Source of the DNA: CBCXVS01 sp965178525
Lineage (GTDB): Bacteria; Tectomicrobia; Entotheonellia; Entotheonellales; Entotheonellaceae
Direction of reading: 5' to 3'
Length of the DNA stretch: 21,562 bases
Assembly (NCBI GenBank): GCA_965178525.1
Contig: CBCXVS010000113.1
Coordinates: 1 to 21,562 of the forward strand
Made by a program: the position numbers and the translations under genes
The notes under the pieces: generated by a model
What the model saw: only the letters and a program-made list of their open reading frames with translations
The model's database searches: none
What the model was told of the DNA's origin: nothing
Part shown: positions 1 through 6,709 of the stretch, in pieces
How positions within the stretch are numbered: the first letter of the stretch is position 1
Layout: the number at the start of each line of letters is the position of its first letter

Positions 1-204
1 TTCCAATCTTTTCAATGGTTGTGCGAAGCGCAACAAATAACCTGCAATAAACTCGATATACTCTGTGTCGAAACGCATCGAGACGGCTTCGGAACCCTTT
101 GGAAGCTTACTTACACGAAGAGAGAGATCATCAAGCCGCCAAGTCTCGTATCCAACGAGTCGTATCACCGCTATGTAAATGTGCGATGACCAGGGTAAGG
201 GCAT
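1..204 (-). CDS. Possible partial ORF downstream of sufE, unknown product
   Basis: The minus strand is open from an ATG at 204 to the window edge (68 codons) and starts 21 bases after the sufE stop, in the same frame. The translation has ordinary protein composition (for example RFDTEYIEF and GYLLRFAQPL), but I do not recognise the family. There is no good ribosome-binding site before this ATG, and the ATG lies inside an inverted repeat. The plus strand is also open from base 1 to a stop at 187-189, so the coding strand is uncertain. GC looks lower than in the suf genes. It could equally be non-coding. Confidence 0.25.
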   Translation of the reverse strand, partial: MPLPWSSHIYIAVIRLVGYETWRLDDLSLRVSKLPKGSEAVSMRFDTEYIEFIAGYLLRFAQPLKRLE

Positions 205-209
205 CGCAC
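181..209. other. 8-bp inverted repeat after sufE
   Basis: GTGCGATG (181-188) and CATCGCAC (202-209) are perfect reverse complements with a 13-base loop. The element begins 17 bases beyond the sufE stop codon, so it could be the 3' hairpin of the suf transcript. No T-run follows it on either strand, so it is not a canonical intrinsic terminator. Confidence 0.4.
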
Positions 210-225
210 GGGAGGAGATAACACC

Positions 226-666
226 CTAAACAGCGCTCGCCAGTTCCTGAGCGTTGCGTTTCATGCGGCCAAGCAGAGCCGTCAGGCCACGTAAACGCAG
301 CGGCGAGAGCACCTTGTGCAAGCCCATGCGCTGGTAAAGGTCGTTTGGGGTGGCGGCAATCGCTTCGGGCTCAGCGCCGTTGAGACCCTCGTGTAGGATA
401 CCGGCAAAGCCGCGCACGGTGGGGGCTTCCCGAGGCACATCGAGATAATAGTAGATCTTGCCGCCGTCCATGGTGGCGAGGAGAAAAACCGGGCTTTGAC
501 ACTCGTGCACTTGCTCCATGCTATCCCGAGCACTATCGAGTTCCTCGGGCAGGTCGGGCATGCTCAGGGCAAATTCCAGGAGCATTTCGAGGCGATCTTC
601 TTGGGTGGCATCCTCGAACGATTCGACGATTTCTTGCAGGGGTTCAGGCCATGCGATATCACTCAT
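226..666 (-). CDS. sufE: SufE family cysteine desulfurase sulfur acceptor
   Basis: SufE accepts persulfide sulfur from the cysteine desulfurase SufS and passes it to the SufBCD scaffold in the cytoplasm. The 146-aa product has the usual SufE length. It shows the acceptor-cysteine motif ECQSPVFL (Cys56) and family features downstream such as PTVRGFAGIL and the C-terminal LSPLRLRGL. The ATG at 666 is the only sensible start, though the Shine-Dalgarno sequence is weak (AGG about 8 bases upstream). It is the last recognisable gene of the minus-strand suf operon, separated from the preceding gene by a 156-bp gap filled with heptamer repeats. Its partner sufS is not in the window. Identification rests on motif and operon context. 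Confidence 0.93.
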   Translation of the reverse strand: MSDIAWPEPLQEIVESFEDATQEDRLEMLLEFALSMPDLPEELDSARDSMEQVHECQSPVFLLATMDGGKIYYYLDVPREAPTVRGFAGILHEGLNGAEPEAIAATPNDLYQRMGLHKVLSPLRLRGLTALLGRMKRNAQELASAV

Positions 667-677
667 AAGGGGACCTA

Positions 678-760
678 TTAGCTGTTAGCTGTTAGCTGTT
701 AGCTGTTAGCTGTTAGCTGTTAGCTGTTAGCTGTTAGCTGTTAGCTGTTAGCTGTTAGCT
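678..760. repeat. Tandem heptamer array TTAGCTG, 11.9 copies
   Basis: A perfect, uninterrupted tandem repeat of the 7-mer TTAGCTG runs from 678 to 760, with AGCT starting at 680 and every 7 bases to 757 (12 occurrences). It lies between the 106-aa gene (ends 823) and the sufE start (666), so it would be in the untranslated part of the suf transcript. AGCT is self-complementary, so the array can fold on itself as well as pair with the inverted array at 788-819. It resembles the short tandemly repeated heptamers (STRR) known from heterocystous cyanobacteria in form, not in sequence. Confidence 0.97.
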
Positions 761-787
761 CAGAATGGGGGAACTCTGATGACTAAA

Positions 788-819
788 AGCTAATAGCTAA
801 CAGCTAACAGCTAACAGCT
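788..819. repeat. Inverted heptamer array CTAACAG facing 678-760
   Basis: AGCT occurs at 788, 795, 802, 809 and 816, five copies on the same 7-base period, in the opposite orientation to the long array. Bases 795-819 are the exact reverse complement of a 25-base part of 678-760 (for example 736-760). The loop (761-794) contains a further small stem, TCAGA (760-764) with TCTGA (775-779). On the plus strand the right arm runs into six T (819-824), which is terminator-like, but no plus-strand gene precedes it. On the minus strand it begins right at the stop codon of the upstream gene. Confidence 0.9.
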
Positions 820-822
820 TTT

Positions 823-1143
823 TTAAAATTTTTCGTCGAGGTTCTGCCGGGCCAAGTGAAGAAAGGTATCAATACTTTCCGTCGCTTGTTCCCGAATGCT
901 CGTAGTGATGAACGGGAGATCGACGCCGCGTACGAACCATGCTTCTTTCGCTTTGCGCACGCAGGCCCAGAGCATCTCGTCCGCTTGGCGGCTTTGCTTG
1001 GGCGGGGACTCGGACAGTAGACGATCAAAGGTGGTTTCGACCGCACCCCCGTAGCCCCGATGCATTCGCGTGGTGACACTGTCGCGATTGAGCTTCAGCA
1101 GAAAGTTTAGCTGCTCATCGTATTCTTGCTTGCTGATACCCAT
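823..1143 (-). CDS. Conserved-looking hypothetical protein in suf operon, 106 aa
   Basis: I do not recognise this family. The frame is open further upstream (to 1176), but the ATG at 1143 is preferred because GGAAGGAG lies about 7 bases before it. The product begins MGISKQEYDEQ, is 106 aa, soluble and mixed charge, and probably mostly helical. It contains a WFVRGVDLPF segment and a charged C-terminus. It sits between a SufT-like gene (54-bp gap) and sufE on the same strand, so a role in Fe-S assembly or sulfur handling is possible by context only. It has no signal peptide and no membrane segment. It has one cysteine, in LWACVRKAKE, which argues against an Fe-S protein. The coding call rests on the SD, operon position and codon use like its neighbours. 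Confidence 0.75.
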   Translation of the reverse strand: MGISKQEYDEQLNFLLKLNRDSVTTRMHRGYGGAVETTFDRLLSESPPKQSRQADEMLWACVRKAKEAWFVRGVDLPFITTSIREQATESIDTFLHLARQNLDEKF

Positions 1144-1197
1144 ACGCCCTCTCCTTCCACTGCGGAAGCAACGCACCCAGGTACGTCATACCTCCGC

Positions 1198-1497
1198 CTA
1201 GAAAATGCCAAGCTCGTCCTTGGCTTCATCCGAAAGCATCTCCGGGCTCCAGGGCGGGGTCCAGACGACGTTGATATCGACATCTTCTACGCCTTCTAGC
1301 TCGCGCACCTTGTTATCGACCTGCCCGAGAATCTGTGGCCCAGCCGGACAGCCCGGGCTGGTCAGGGTCATGTAAATGCCCACTTTGTCGTCTTCGAGTT
1401 CTAGGCTATAGATCAATCCCATATCGACAATATTGATTCCCACTTCGGGATCATGGATTTGTTTCAGCATGTCATACACGGCTTCTTGATCCAGCAT
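1198..1497 (-). CDS. sufT: SufT/MIP18-family (DUF59) Fe-S assembly protein
   Basis: This is a small cytoplasmic Fe-S cluster assembly factor of the MIP18/DUF59 family, whose members (SufT, PaaD-like) help mature or deliver Fe-S clusters. The 99-aa sequence shows the diagnostic DPE (16-18), the TSPGCP motif with Cys50, and the C-terminal WTPPWSPEMLS (79-89), which is typical of the SufT branch. The ATG at 1497 is preceded by GGAAGGAG about 5 bases away. It lies between the Rieske gene (94-bp gap with heptamer repeats) and the 106-aa gene, and sufT genes are common members of suf operons. The symbol rests on family plus operon position. PaaD-type function is less likely because no phenylacetate genes are present. 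Confidence 0.9.
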   Translation of the reverse strand: MLDQEAVYDMLKQIHDPEVGINIVDMGLIYSLELEDDKVGIYMTLTSPGCPAGPQILGQVDNKVRELEGVEDVDINVVWTPPWSPEMLSDEAKDELGIF

Positions 1498-1534
1498 ATG
1501 CGCTCCTTCCTACGGCAACAAACCCTATCATCAT

Positions 1535-1585
1535 TCTTGTATCTTCTTTTTTTAGCTAAGAGCTTATAGCTAAGAGCTTATAGCT
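1535..1585. repeat. AGCT heptamer array with A/T-rich flank, inverted relative to 6618-6639
   Basis: AGCT occurs at 1554, 1561, 1568, 1575 and 1582 (five copies, period 7), with alternating TAAG and TTAT spacers that make a 14-bp unit. It is flanked on the left by TCTTGTATCTTC plus seven T (1535-1553). The reverse complement of this flank recurs next to the array at 6590-6621. The element fills much of the gap between the Rieske gene (ends 1592) and the sufT start (1497). Confidence 0.9.
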
Positions 1586-1591
1586 ATTCAT

Positions 1592-1906
1592 TTAGAGATC
1601 GACTTCAATGAGAAGATCGTTCCCCGCAATTTTGACCTCGTAGGTATCCACCGCTTCAAATGCCGGCATACACAGCGCCGCTCCCGTTTTGACGTTAAAG
1701 CGTGCGCCGTGCCGGGGACAGGTAATTTCCTCGCCGGAAAACTTACCATGGCACAAGGGCGCGCCGTCATGTGTGCAGATATCTTCGATGACGTAATAGG
1801 CGCCCTCTACATTAAATAGCGCAACCTCAATCCCATCCAGATCGATTTGCTTTTTTTCACCGGGCGCCAGGTCGCCGACTTCTCCGATTTTTACCCACTC
1901 CGCCAT
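1592..1906 (-). CDS. Rieske [2Fe-2S] ferredoxin, NirD-like, in suf operon
   Basis: This is a small soluble Rieske-type ferredoxin, a cytoplasmic electron carrier. The 104-aa chain holds the cluster motif C-T-H (Cys44, His46) and C-P-R-H (Cys63, His66) with the expected 16-residue gap, inside a single Rieske fold. There is no signal peptide or transmembrane anchor, so this is the ferredoxin or NirD class rather than a bc-complex Rieske subunit. The ATG at 1906 is the only fitting start, with AAGGA upstream at slightly long spacing. It sits between the rhodanese gene and sufT, and similar small Rieske genes are known in some suf operons. A role in supplying electrons for cluster assembly or persulfide reduction is inferred from context. 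Confidence 0.92.
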   Translation of the reverse strand: MAEWVKIGEVGDLAPGEKKQIDLDGIEVALFNVEGAYYVIEDICTHDGAPLCHGKFSGEEITCPRHGARFNVKTGAALCMPAFEAVDTYEVKIAGNDLLIEVDL

Positions 1907-1986
1907 GGCCTTGCTGGTCCTTCCTGCTCATGTCGCAGTTGTTAGGGACAGGAGCACCCACAGGCTGAGCGCGCCTGCCTCGATGT

Positions 1987-2835
1987 TTAGACATCCTTTT
2001 CAATCGGCACGCCGACCAGGTTGCCCCACTCCGTCCATGATCCATCGTAGTTGCGGACGTTGGAATACCCCAGCAGATAGGTGAGGACAAACCACGTGTG
2101 GCTTGAGCGTTCGCCGATGCGGCAATAGGCCACGACATCGTCCCCCGGTTTGAGGCCAGCATTGCCTTCATAGAGCGCCTTCAGGTCGTCGGCGCTTTTG
2201 AACGTGCCATCTGCGGCCACGGCCTGCCCCCACGGAATATTCGCCGCACCCGGAATATGTCCGCCGCGCAGCGCCCCCTCTTGGGGATAATCTGCCATGT
2301 GCGTCAGTTCGCCGCTGTATTCGCCCGGTGAACGCACATCGATGAGCGGCTTGCGCGCATTGGAGTGGTCTAGCACTTCCTGCCGAAAGGCGCGAATACT
2401 GAGATCGGCATCGCCCGCGGTATAGGGCACGGCGGGATAAGTCGGCCGGTCTGTGGTCAGCTCTCGGCCTTCATCGATCCATTTTTGCCGGCCGCCATTC
2501 ATGATGCGGCAATCCGTGTGGCCGTACATCTTGAACACCCACAGGGCATAGCAGGCCCACCAGTTGTTGCGGTCACCATAGAACACGATGGTGTGATTGT
2601 TGCTGATACCCTTATCGCCGATCAGCTTACTGAACGCGTCTTTGTTGACGTATTCACGCACCACCTGATCTTGCAGTTCGTTCTGCCAATCCACTTTGAT
2701 CGCACCCGGAACGTGGCCCACGTCGTACAACAGAATGTCCTCATCGGACTCGACAATCCGCACCGACGGGTCGTTGCGGTGTTCCGCCACCCAATCCGTA
2801 GTCACTAACATCTCCGGATGAACATACTCAGCCAT
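1987..2835 (-). CDS. Two-domain thiosulfate sulfurtransferase (rhodanese), CysA2/SseA type
   Basis: Rhodaneses move sulfane sulfur from thiosulfate or 3-mercaptopyruvate to a thiophilic acceptor through a cysteine persulfide. Two rhodanese domains are seen. The N-terminal one (about 8-130) lacks an active cysteine. The C-terminal one (about 145-275) has the active loop CRIGERSS at Cys238, followed by HTWFVLTYLLGY and NYDGSWTEWG, closely resembling the mycobacterial CysA2/CysA3 proteins. Both ATGs at 2838 and 2835 follow AGGAG. The second gives the better 6-base spacing and is used here (282 aa). The gene occupies the place in the suf operon where sufS is often found, so it may supply sulfur to SufE or SufBCD. 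That role is inference. Confidence 0.92.
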   Translation of the reverse strand: MAEYVHPEMLVTTDWVAEHRNDPSVRIVESDEDILLYDVGHVPGAIKVDWQNELQDQVVREYVNKDAFSKLIGDKGISNNHTIVFYGDRNNWWACYALWVFKMYGHTDCRIMNGGRQKWIDEGRELTTDRPTYPAVPYTAGDADLSIRAFRQEVLDHSNARKPLIDVRSPGEYSGELTHMADYPQEGALRGGHIPGAANIPWGQAVAADGTFKSADDLKALYEGNAGLKPGDDVVAYCRIGERSSHTWFVLTYLLGYSNVRNYDGSWTEWGNLVGVPIEKDV

Positions 2836-2864
2836 CATCTTCTCCTCTTCCTCGTCTTGTTTTG

Positions 2865-2946
2865 AGCTGAGAGCTAAGCGCGCCCTTGACCGTCCTTGCA
2901 GGAAAGCAAGGGCGGTCCCTGCAAGGACGCTTGAGCGCTAAGAGCT
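2865..2946. other. Compound inverted repeat between sufD and rhodanese genes, pseudoknot-capable
   Basis: CGTCCTTGCAGG (2891-2902) and CCTGCAAGGACG (2918-2929) are a perfect 12-bp inverted repeat. A second perfect pair, CGCCCTTG (2881-2888) and CAAGGGCG (2907-2914), interlocks with the first: its 3' arm lies in the first loop and its 5' arm lies outside. That is H-type pseudoknot topology. The element is bordered by AGCT-containing heptamer remnants at 2865-2875 and 2943-2946, as if it had grown inside or landed in a heptamer array. It fills most of the 113-bp gap between the sufD stop (2949) and the rhodanese start. Confidence 0.8.
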
Positions 2947-2948
2947 TA

Positions 2949-4286
2949 TCAAATCCGCGCATCCAGCGTCAGACGGATCTTCTCTTGTAATCCCTCGACC
3001 GGAAATTCCGTCACCACCGTCTCGAAGAACCCCTGCACGATCATGCGCTGAGCTTCCTGGTATGATAGGCCACGACTCATGAGGTAAAACATCTGATCAT
3101 CATCGATCCGCCCAGTGGTCGCGCCATGTTTGCAGCGGACATCATCCGCCTCGATTTCGAGAATCGGGATGGCATCGGCACGCGCTCGGCTGCTCAATAA
3201 CAGGTTTTGGCTCGACTGATAGGCATCGGTTTGCTGCGCCTCGGGATGCAACCAAACCACGCCGCGAAAGACCGTGCGAGAGCGCCCGAGCAGCGCGCTC
3301 TTGAACAGCAGGTCACTCGTCGTATGCGGCGCCATATGGTCCTGGGTGGTCTGGTAATCCAAGTGCTGACGCGCATCGGTGAACATGAGGCCAAATAGCT
3401 GGGCGTTGCTGCCCGGTTCCCGCAACCGGACATTGAGGCCGGTCCAGTGCAAACGGCTGCCCAGCCCCGCTGTGGCCCAGCGCAACTGGCTATCGGCCGC
3501 GAGCACGGCGCTGTGATTGGCAAACCCCCAGAGCCGCCGGCTCCAATTTTGCATATGCAAATAGGTCACATTAGCGCCGGCTTTGAGATGCAATTCAACC
3601 ACACCGTTATGCAAGCCCGGCAGATCCGGACGACCGGACATCTGTTCATTCACCAGGGTGACTTGACTCTGTGCCTCGGCAATCACCAGGGTATGGGACT
3701 GTTCCATACCGGACGCCATGATGTGGGCCGTCACGGCCTGCAACGGCAAGGCCACCGTCACCCCGCGGGGGACGTATAAAAAGACGCCGCCATTCCATAA
3801 AGCGCCATGCAGCGCCGTGAACTTGTTGCTGGCAACCGGGACGGCGCCGGTCATGAAATGCGGTTCAACGAGATCGGCATGCTGCTGCACCGCCGTATCC
3901 AGATCACAGAAAATGACGCCCTGTTGGCGCAACGTCTCATGCAGCGCGCACCAGAGCGGAGAGCCATCCTGGTGCATAATCACGCCGCCGACTGTCGTTT
4001 CCGGGAGACCCATATGCGGCGCCAAGTCAGCGGGTAGTGCCTCCCGAACCGCCGCCATCGGTACCTGAAGGGGGACGGGGTGATAATCCCCCCAGCGCAG
4101 GCCCCGCAGGTCGGTGCGCCGCCACGCCTCCTCCGTACCGGCAGGCATGGCTAGCGCCTGACTCCGTTTCCAGGCTGCCAGCCGTTTATCGCGCATCCAA
4201 GCCGGTTCCTGCTTGGAGGCGCTGAGGGCTTCGGCCGCCTCGGCGCTGGGGCCGGTAAGAGCGGCCACGGTAGCATCAACGGTCAC
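2949..4286 (-). CDS. sufD: Fe-S cluster assembly scaffold subunit SufD
   Basis: SufD pairs with SufB and the ATPase SufC to form the cytoplasmic SufBC2D scaffold on which Fe-S clusters are built. The 445-aa product has the family beta-helix core and the C-terminal block CKHGATTGRIDDDQMFYL with Cys385 and His387, followed by SRGLSYQEAQRMIVQGF, which is typical of SufD rather than SufB. An N-terminal PAWMRDKRLAAW-like segment matches the SufB/SufD start region. The start codon is GTG at 4286, with GGAGG four bases upstream. It begins 22 bp after sufB ends, so the two are surely co-transcribed. The gene is complete. Confidence 0.95.
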   Translation of the reverse strand: MTVDATVAALTGPSAEAAEALSASKQEPAWMRDKRLAAWKRSQALAMPAGTEEAWRRTDLRGLRWGDYHPVPLQVPMAAVREALPADLAPHMGLPETTVGGVIMHQDGSPLWCALHETLRQQGVIFCDLDTAVQQHADLVEPHFMTGAVPVASNKFTALHGALWNGGVFLYVPRGVTVALPLQAVTAHIMASGMEQSHTLVIAEAQSQVTLVNEQMSGRPDLPGLHNGVVELHLKAGANVTYLHMQNWSRRLWGFANHSAVLAADSQLRWATAGLGSRLHWTGLNVRLREPGSNAQLFGLMFTDARQHLDYQTTQDHMAPHTTSDLLFKSALLGRSRTVFRGVVWLHPEAQQTDAYQSSQNLLLSSRARADAIPILEIEADDVRCKHGATTGRIDDDQMFYLMSRGLSYQEAQRMIVQGFFETVVTEFPVEGLQEKIRLTLDARI

Positions 4287-4308
4287 GTTGCCTCCTTCCT
4301 CAGCGCCG

Positions 4309-5727
4309 TTAGCCGACCGAACCTTCCATCTGCAGTTCGATCAAGCGGTTCATCTCCACGGCGTATTCCATCGGCAATTCTTTTACCAACGGCTCGATAA
4401 ACCCATTGACGATCATGGTCGAGGCTTCCGTCTCCGAGAGGCCCCGGCTCATCAGGTAGAAGAGCTGCTCCTCCTGGATGCGGCTCACCGAGGCCTCGTG
4501 CGCGATGCTGACCTCGGCTTCGTCAATCTCCATCACCGGATAGGTGTCGGAACGCGAATCCTTGTCGAGAATGAGCGCGTCACAGACCACCTTCGACTTC
4601 ACGTCCTTGGCCCCATCCGCCACCTTCACCAAGCCCCGGTAGGTGCTCCGGCCCCCGTCCTTGCTGATCGACTTCGAGGTGATGATCGACGACGTATGCG
4701 GCGCGGCATGGATGATTTTGCCCCCGGCGTCTTGATGCTGGCCCTGGCCGGCAAACGCGATGGAGAGGATCTCGCCGTGCGCACCCGCCCCCATCAAATA
4801 GACGGACGGATACTTCATGGTCAGCTTACTGCCCAGATTGCCATCCACCCATTCCATGGTCGCGTTGTCATAGGCCATGGCGCGCTTCGTCACCAGGTTG
4901 TAGACGTTGTCGGCCCAGTTCTGGATCGTGGTGTAGCGCACCCGCGAGCCCGGTTTGCAAATGATCTCAACCACCGCACTGTGCAGCGATTCGCTGGAAT
5001 ACGTCGGCGCTGTGCAGCCTTCGACATAATGCACCTGCGCCCCTTCATCCACAATGATCATGGTGCGCTCGAACTGCCCCATATCCTCGCTGTTGATGCG
5101 GAAATACGCCTGCAACGGCACATCCACGGTAACGCCCGGCGGCACGTAGATAAAACTGCCCCCGCTCCACACCGCCGTATTGAGCGCGGCAAATTTGTTA
5201 TCCTCGGACGGGATCACGGTGCCGAAATATTCCCGCACGAGATCCGGATACTCTTGCAGCGCCTGATCCGGCGAGACGAAGATAACGCCCAGCTTTTGCA
5301 AGTCCTCTTTCAGGCTGTGATACACCACCTCCGAATCGTACTGCGCCCCGACGCCGGCCAAAAACTTCTTTTCCGCTTCCGGAATGCCCAGGCGATCGAA
5401 GGTCTTCTTGATATTCTCCGGCACATCCTCCCACGTCCGGCCCTCGCGGTCCGCCGGCTTCACATAGTAGTAGATGTCATCAAAGTTGAGATTATCGAGA
5501 TACCCGCCCCAGCGCGGCAAGGGCTTCTGCAAAAAGATATCGAGGGCTTTGAGCCGGATGTCACGCATCCAATCCGGTTCGCCCTTGAGGTCGGAAATCT
5601 GCTCCACGATCTCCCGGTCCAGCCCCTTACGCGCCCGGAACACCGACGCATCCGGATCGTGGAATCCGAACTGATAATCACCTTTGATGGCGGCCACTTC
5701 AACGCGCTCTTCGGCAACTTCGGCCAT
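4309..5727 (-). CDS. sufB: Fe-S cluster assembly scaffold subunit SufB
   Basis: SufB is the scaffold subunit that receives sulfur (from SufE in systems that use it) and holds the nascent cluster with SufD and SufC. The 472-aa product shows full family architecture: the N-terminal EPDWMRDIRLKALD, the central YVEGCTAP with the conserved cysteine (about 238), SGGSFIYVPPGV, and the C-terminal HEASVSRIQEEQLFYLMSRG. The start at 5727 is the second of two adjacent ATGs. AGGAGG is 6 bases before it and only 3 before the first (5730), so either is possible. It is spaced 20 bp from sufC and 22 bp from sufD. A long antisense open frame across it is a shadow of its GC-rich codon use. Confidence 0.96.
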   Translation of the reverse strand: MAEVAEERVEVAAIKGDYQFGFHDPDASVFRARKGLDREIVEQISDLKGEPDWMRDIRLKALDIFLQKPLPRWGGYLDNLNFDDIYYYVKPADREGRTWEDVPENIKKTFDRLGIPEAEKKFLAGVGAQYDSEVVYHSLKEDLQKLGVIFVSPDQALQEYPDLVREYFGTVIPSEDNKFAALNTAVWSGGSFIYVPPGVTVDVPLQAYFRINSEDMGQFERTMIIVDEGAQVHYVEGCTAPTYSSESLHSAVVEIICKPGSRVRYTTIQNWADNVYNLVTKRAMAYDNATMEWVDGNLGSKLTMKYPSVYLMGAGAHGEILSIAFAGQGQHQDAGGKIIHAAPHTSSIITSKSISKDGGRSTYRGLVKVADGAKDVKSKVVCDALILDKDSRSDTYPVMEIDEAEVSIAHEASVSRIQEEQLFYLMSRGLSETEASTMIVNGFIEPLVKELPMEYAVEMNRLIELQMEGSVG

Positions 5728-5747
5728 CATGCACCTCCTGTATGGCG

Positions 5748-6569
5748 TTACGAGCCCGTCGCCTCGGCCACGGGCTCGGCATGCTTTTCTCTGACCCAGT
5801 CATACCCTCTCGCTTCGAGCGTTTGGGCCAATTCCGGACCGCCGGACTCGACGATCTGGCCATCCAGCAAGATATGCACAAAATGGGGCTCGATATAGTC
5901 CAACAGCCGCTGATAGTGGGTAATGAGCAGAACGCCCAACTCCGGGCCCACGAGCGCATTGACGCCTTCAGCAACCGTGCGTAATGCGTCGATATCGAGA
6001 CCCGAATCCGTCTCGTCCAAAATGGCGATCCTCGGCTCGAGCATGGCCAGCTGTAAGATCTCCACCCGCTTCTTTTCTCCCCCCGAAAACCCCTCGTTCA
6101 GATAGCGGCGGGCAAAGGCCTGATCAATGCCGAGATCCTTCATTTTTTTGGTGATGTCCCGGCGGAATTCCCGCATGGGAATGAGCATTTGTTTCTTCGC
6201 ACCCTTCTCCTCGGCGGCCGGTGCATCGCTACGGGCGCGCCGTACGGCACTTGCCGCACTGCGCAAGAAGTTAGCCAGGGTCACCCCAGGAATCGTCGTG
6301 GGATATTGAAAGGCCAAAAACATCCCCCGCTGGGCCCGTTCGCTGGCATCCAGTTCGAGGAGGTTCTCGCCGCCCAGCAGCACCTCGCCCTCTTCAATGT
6401 GATATTTGGGATGCCCCATCAGCGCATATGACAGGGTGCTTTTGCCGGAGCCATTCGGCCCCATGAGGGCATGAATTTCGCCGCCTTTGATCTCCAAGTT
6501 CAGCCCCCGCAGGATGGGCTTGCCCTCCACGCTGACCCGCAGGTTGCGAACGACTAAATCGGTCCCCAT
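5748..6569 (-). CDS. sufC: Fe-S cluster assembly ATPase SufC
   Basis: SufC is the ABC-type ATPase whose ATP-driven dimerisation opens the SufB-SufD scaffold. The 273-aa sequence carries Walker A GPNGSGKST (37-45), the Q-loop FQYP (87-90), the signature FSGGEKKRVEIL (161-172), Walker B with the catalytic Glu (IAILDETDSGLD, 181-192) and the H-loop His218. It is longer than the roughly 250-aa norm because of an Ala/Arg-rich insertion at about 105-130 (SAASAVRRARSDAPAAEE) and a short acidic C-terminal tail. The ATG at 6569 follows GGAG with 5 bases spacing. It is the first structural gene after sufR and leads directly into sufB. Confidence 0.97.
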   Translation of the reverse strand: MGTDLVVRNLRVSVEGKPILRGLNLEIKGGEIHALMGPNGSGKSTLSYALMGHPKYHIEEGEVLLGGENLLELDASERAQRGMFLAFQYPTTIPGVTLANFLRSAASAVRRARSDAPAAEEKGAKKQMLIPMREFRRDITKKMKDLGIDQAFARRYLNEGFSGGEKKRVEILQLAMLEPRIAILDETDSGLDIDALRTVAEGVNALVGPELGVLLITHYQRLLDYIEPHFVHILLDGQIVESGGPELAQTLEARGYDWVREKHAEPVAEATGS

Positions 6570-6589
6570 CTCTTCTCCAAATTTTGAAG

Positions 6590-6690
6590 AGCTATTAGCT
6601 GTTAGCTGTTAGCTGTTAGCTAAAAAAGAAGATACAAGATTTCTTCTTCCAGTGTTTTAGCTGATAGCTGATAGCTGATAGCTGATAGCT
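6590..6690. repeat. Two AGCT heptamer arrays with shared flank in sufR-sufC gap
   Basis: Array A has AGCT at 6590, 6597, 6604, 6611 and 6618 (unit TTAGCTG). Array B has AGCT at 6659, 6666, 6673, 6680 and 6687 (unit TGATAGC). Each has exactly five AGCT cores on a 7-base period. Between them lies six A followed by GAAGATACAAGA (6622-6639), which is the reverse complement of the flank at 1535-1553 apart from one base in the A-run. Its GAAGA can also pair with TCTTC just downstream. The element fills most of the 140-bp gap between the sufR stop (6710) and the sufC start (6569). Confidence 0.93.
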
Positions 6691-6709
6691 AAACCAAGCC
6701 CGGACCGGG

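Noticed and set aside
1..189. Plus-strand open frame ending at 189 as the C-terminus of a gene
   Set aside because: It is open on both strands, composition gives no clear preference, and there is no recognisable motif; the minus-strand reading is only slightly favoured.
678..819. CRISPR-like repeat tract
   Set aside because: The unit is 7 bp with no spacers; it is a simple tandem array with an inverted counterpart.
4213..5898. Long plus-strand open frame (561 codons) across sufB and sufD
   Set aside because: It is antisense to strongly supported sufB/sufD genes, is His/Arg-rich in the manner of a GC-codon shadow, and has no motif of its own.
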